This document shows positions 63,765 through 64,000 of a stretch of 64,000 nt of DNA, one piece after another. Position 1 is the first letter of the stretch; every line of letters begins with the position of its first letter. The stretch spans positions 62,001-126,000 of the forward strand of contig CALVOZ010000001.1 in NCBI GenBank assembly GCA_944350495.1, given 5' to 3'. A program made the translations under genes and the position numbers. The stretch comes from an uncultured Bacilli bacterium. GTDB taxonomy: Bacteria > Bacillota_I > Bacilli_A > RF39 > UBA660. The notes beneath the pieces were generated by a model that did no database searches, was not told the DNA's origin, and saw only the letters and a list, made by a program, of their open reading frames with translations.

Positions 63765-64000
63765 CAGTATCAGGCTCCTTTTCATCAACCATATGCTTTA
63801 TGATTGTATGTATTCCTTTATTGACAGAATATGCAATGCAGGGGAAAGCAATCTTTCGCTCTTCCATTGTAATATTTGGAACATTGATAACTAATTGATT
63901 AGCTGCATCTTTGTCTAGCCAAATACCATATGAAGCATCAACATTAGCTTGATACCAAGGCTCAATTTGAATATTTTTATAAGAAACTAAAACATCTACC
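63754..64000 (-). CDS. Unknown protein, C-terminal part (cut by window edge)
   Basis: The last 81 residues of a frame that enters from beyond 64000 and ends at TAA 63754. It reads SYKNIQIEPWYQANVDASYG, LVINVPNITMEERKIAFPCI and an acidic end DEKEPDTDEK. It overlaps the EsaB-like start by 11 bases, so it belongs to the type VII operon. No family recognised from this fragment. Confidence 0.7.
   Translation of the reverse strand, partial: VDVLVSYKNIQIEPWYQANVDASYGIWLDKDAANQLVINVPNITMEERKIAFPCIAYSVNKGIHTIIKHMVDEKEPDTDEK

Overview
The window is very AT-rich and densely coded, with short intergenic gaps. Nearly every gene has a purine-rich ribosome binding site, and the promoters follow the TTGACA-N17-TATAAT pattern. 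The gene content (Veg, YabG, HrcA-GrpE-DnaK, a gltX T-box, DnaD, Lon, LytR-CpsA-Psr protein, WXG100-type proteins) points to a low-GC Bacillota of class Bacilli, plausibly one of the uncultured gut lineages near Erysipelotrichales/RF39. The exact taxon is inference. Ddl and a MurF-type ligase show that the cell makes peptidoglycan. TGA is a genuine stop codon (ends of the genes at 23475 and 32597), so the standard bacterial code applies. Almost all genes are on the minus strand.

Layout. 1-3394: an NAD salvage operon (nicotinamidase, nicotinate phosphoribosyltransferase, Nudix hydrolase, and the start of NAD synthetase) behind a consensus promoter with a palindromic operator. 3561-12558: an ABC exporter with a MarR regulator, a membrane protein, a phospholipase-C-like protein with an ATP-grasp protein, a flavin reductase-rubredoxin fusion, gltX under a T-box, and an HMA-like protein. 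12675-15734: a decayed mobile element of about 3 kb at tRNA-Arg(CCT), flanked by 70-bp perfect direct repeats. It carries an acetyltransferase, a membrane-anchored HTH regulator and a broken replication-initiator gene. 15815-25778: HD-domain protein, YerB-like lipoprotein, cell-wall ligases (Ddl, membrane-anchored MurF-like), hydrolase, NfeD-like protein, DNA polymerase IV, and a ZIP transporter paired with a P-type ATPase. 26115-31437 holds the plus-strand genes (HTH, UvrD-like helicase, DUF378, LCP protein) plus tRNA-Cys. 31463-38515: tmRNA, Veg-YabG, an M4 peptidase/VWA protein, and a SpoVID-YsxE-like pair. 38559-47865: Lon and two unknown partners, Nth, DnaD, CCA-adding enzyme, unknown proteins and HU. 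48465-54870: the heat-shock operon hrcA-grpE-dnaK-pepF-dnaJ, with CIRCE-type operators. 55018-55310: two tandem copies of a small structured RNA gene that I do not recognise. 55334-57992: Tex and a thioredoxin-like anchored protein. 58076-64000: part of a type VII (ESX-like) secretion locus: a DUF4176 repeat protein, six small helical/WXG100-like proteins, an anchored HExxH protease, an EsaB/YukD-like protein and the end of an unknown gene.

The most novel items are the tandem small RNAs, whose terminator stems covary; the unusual type VII cargo set; the tmRNA tag ending in LAFA rather than LAA; and spore-associated genes (yabG, spoVID, ysxE homologues) in a genome of this kind. No rRNA, CRISPR array, intact insertion sequence or intact integrase was seen.
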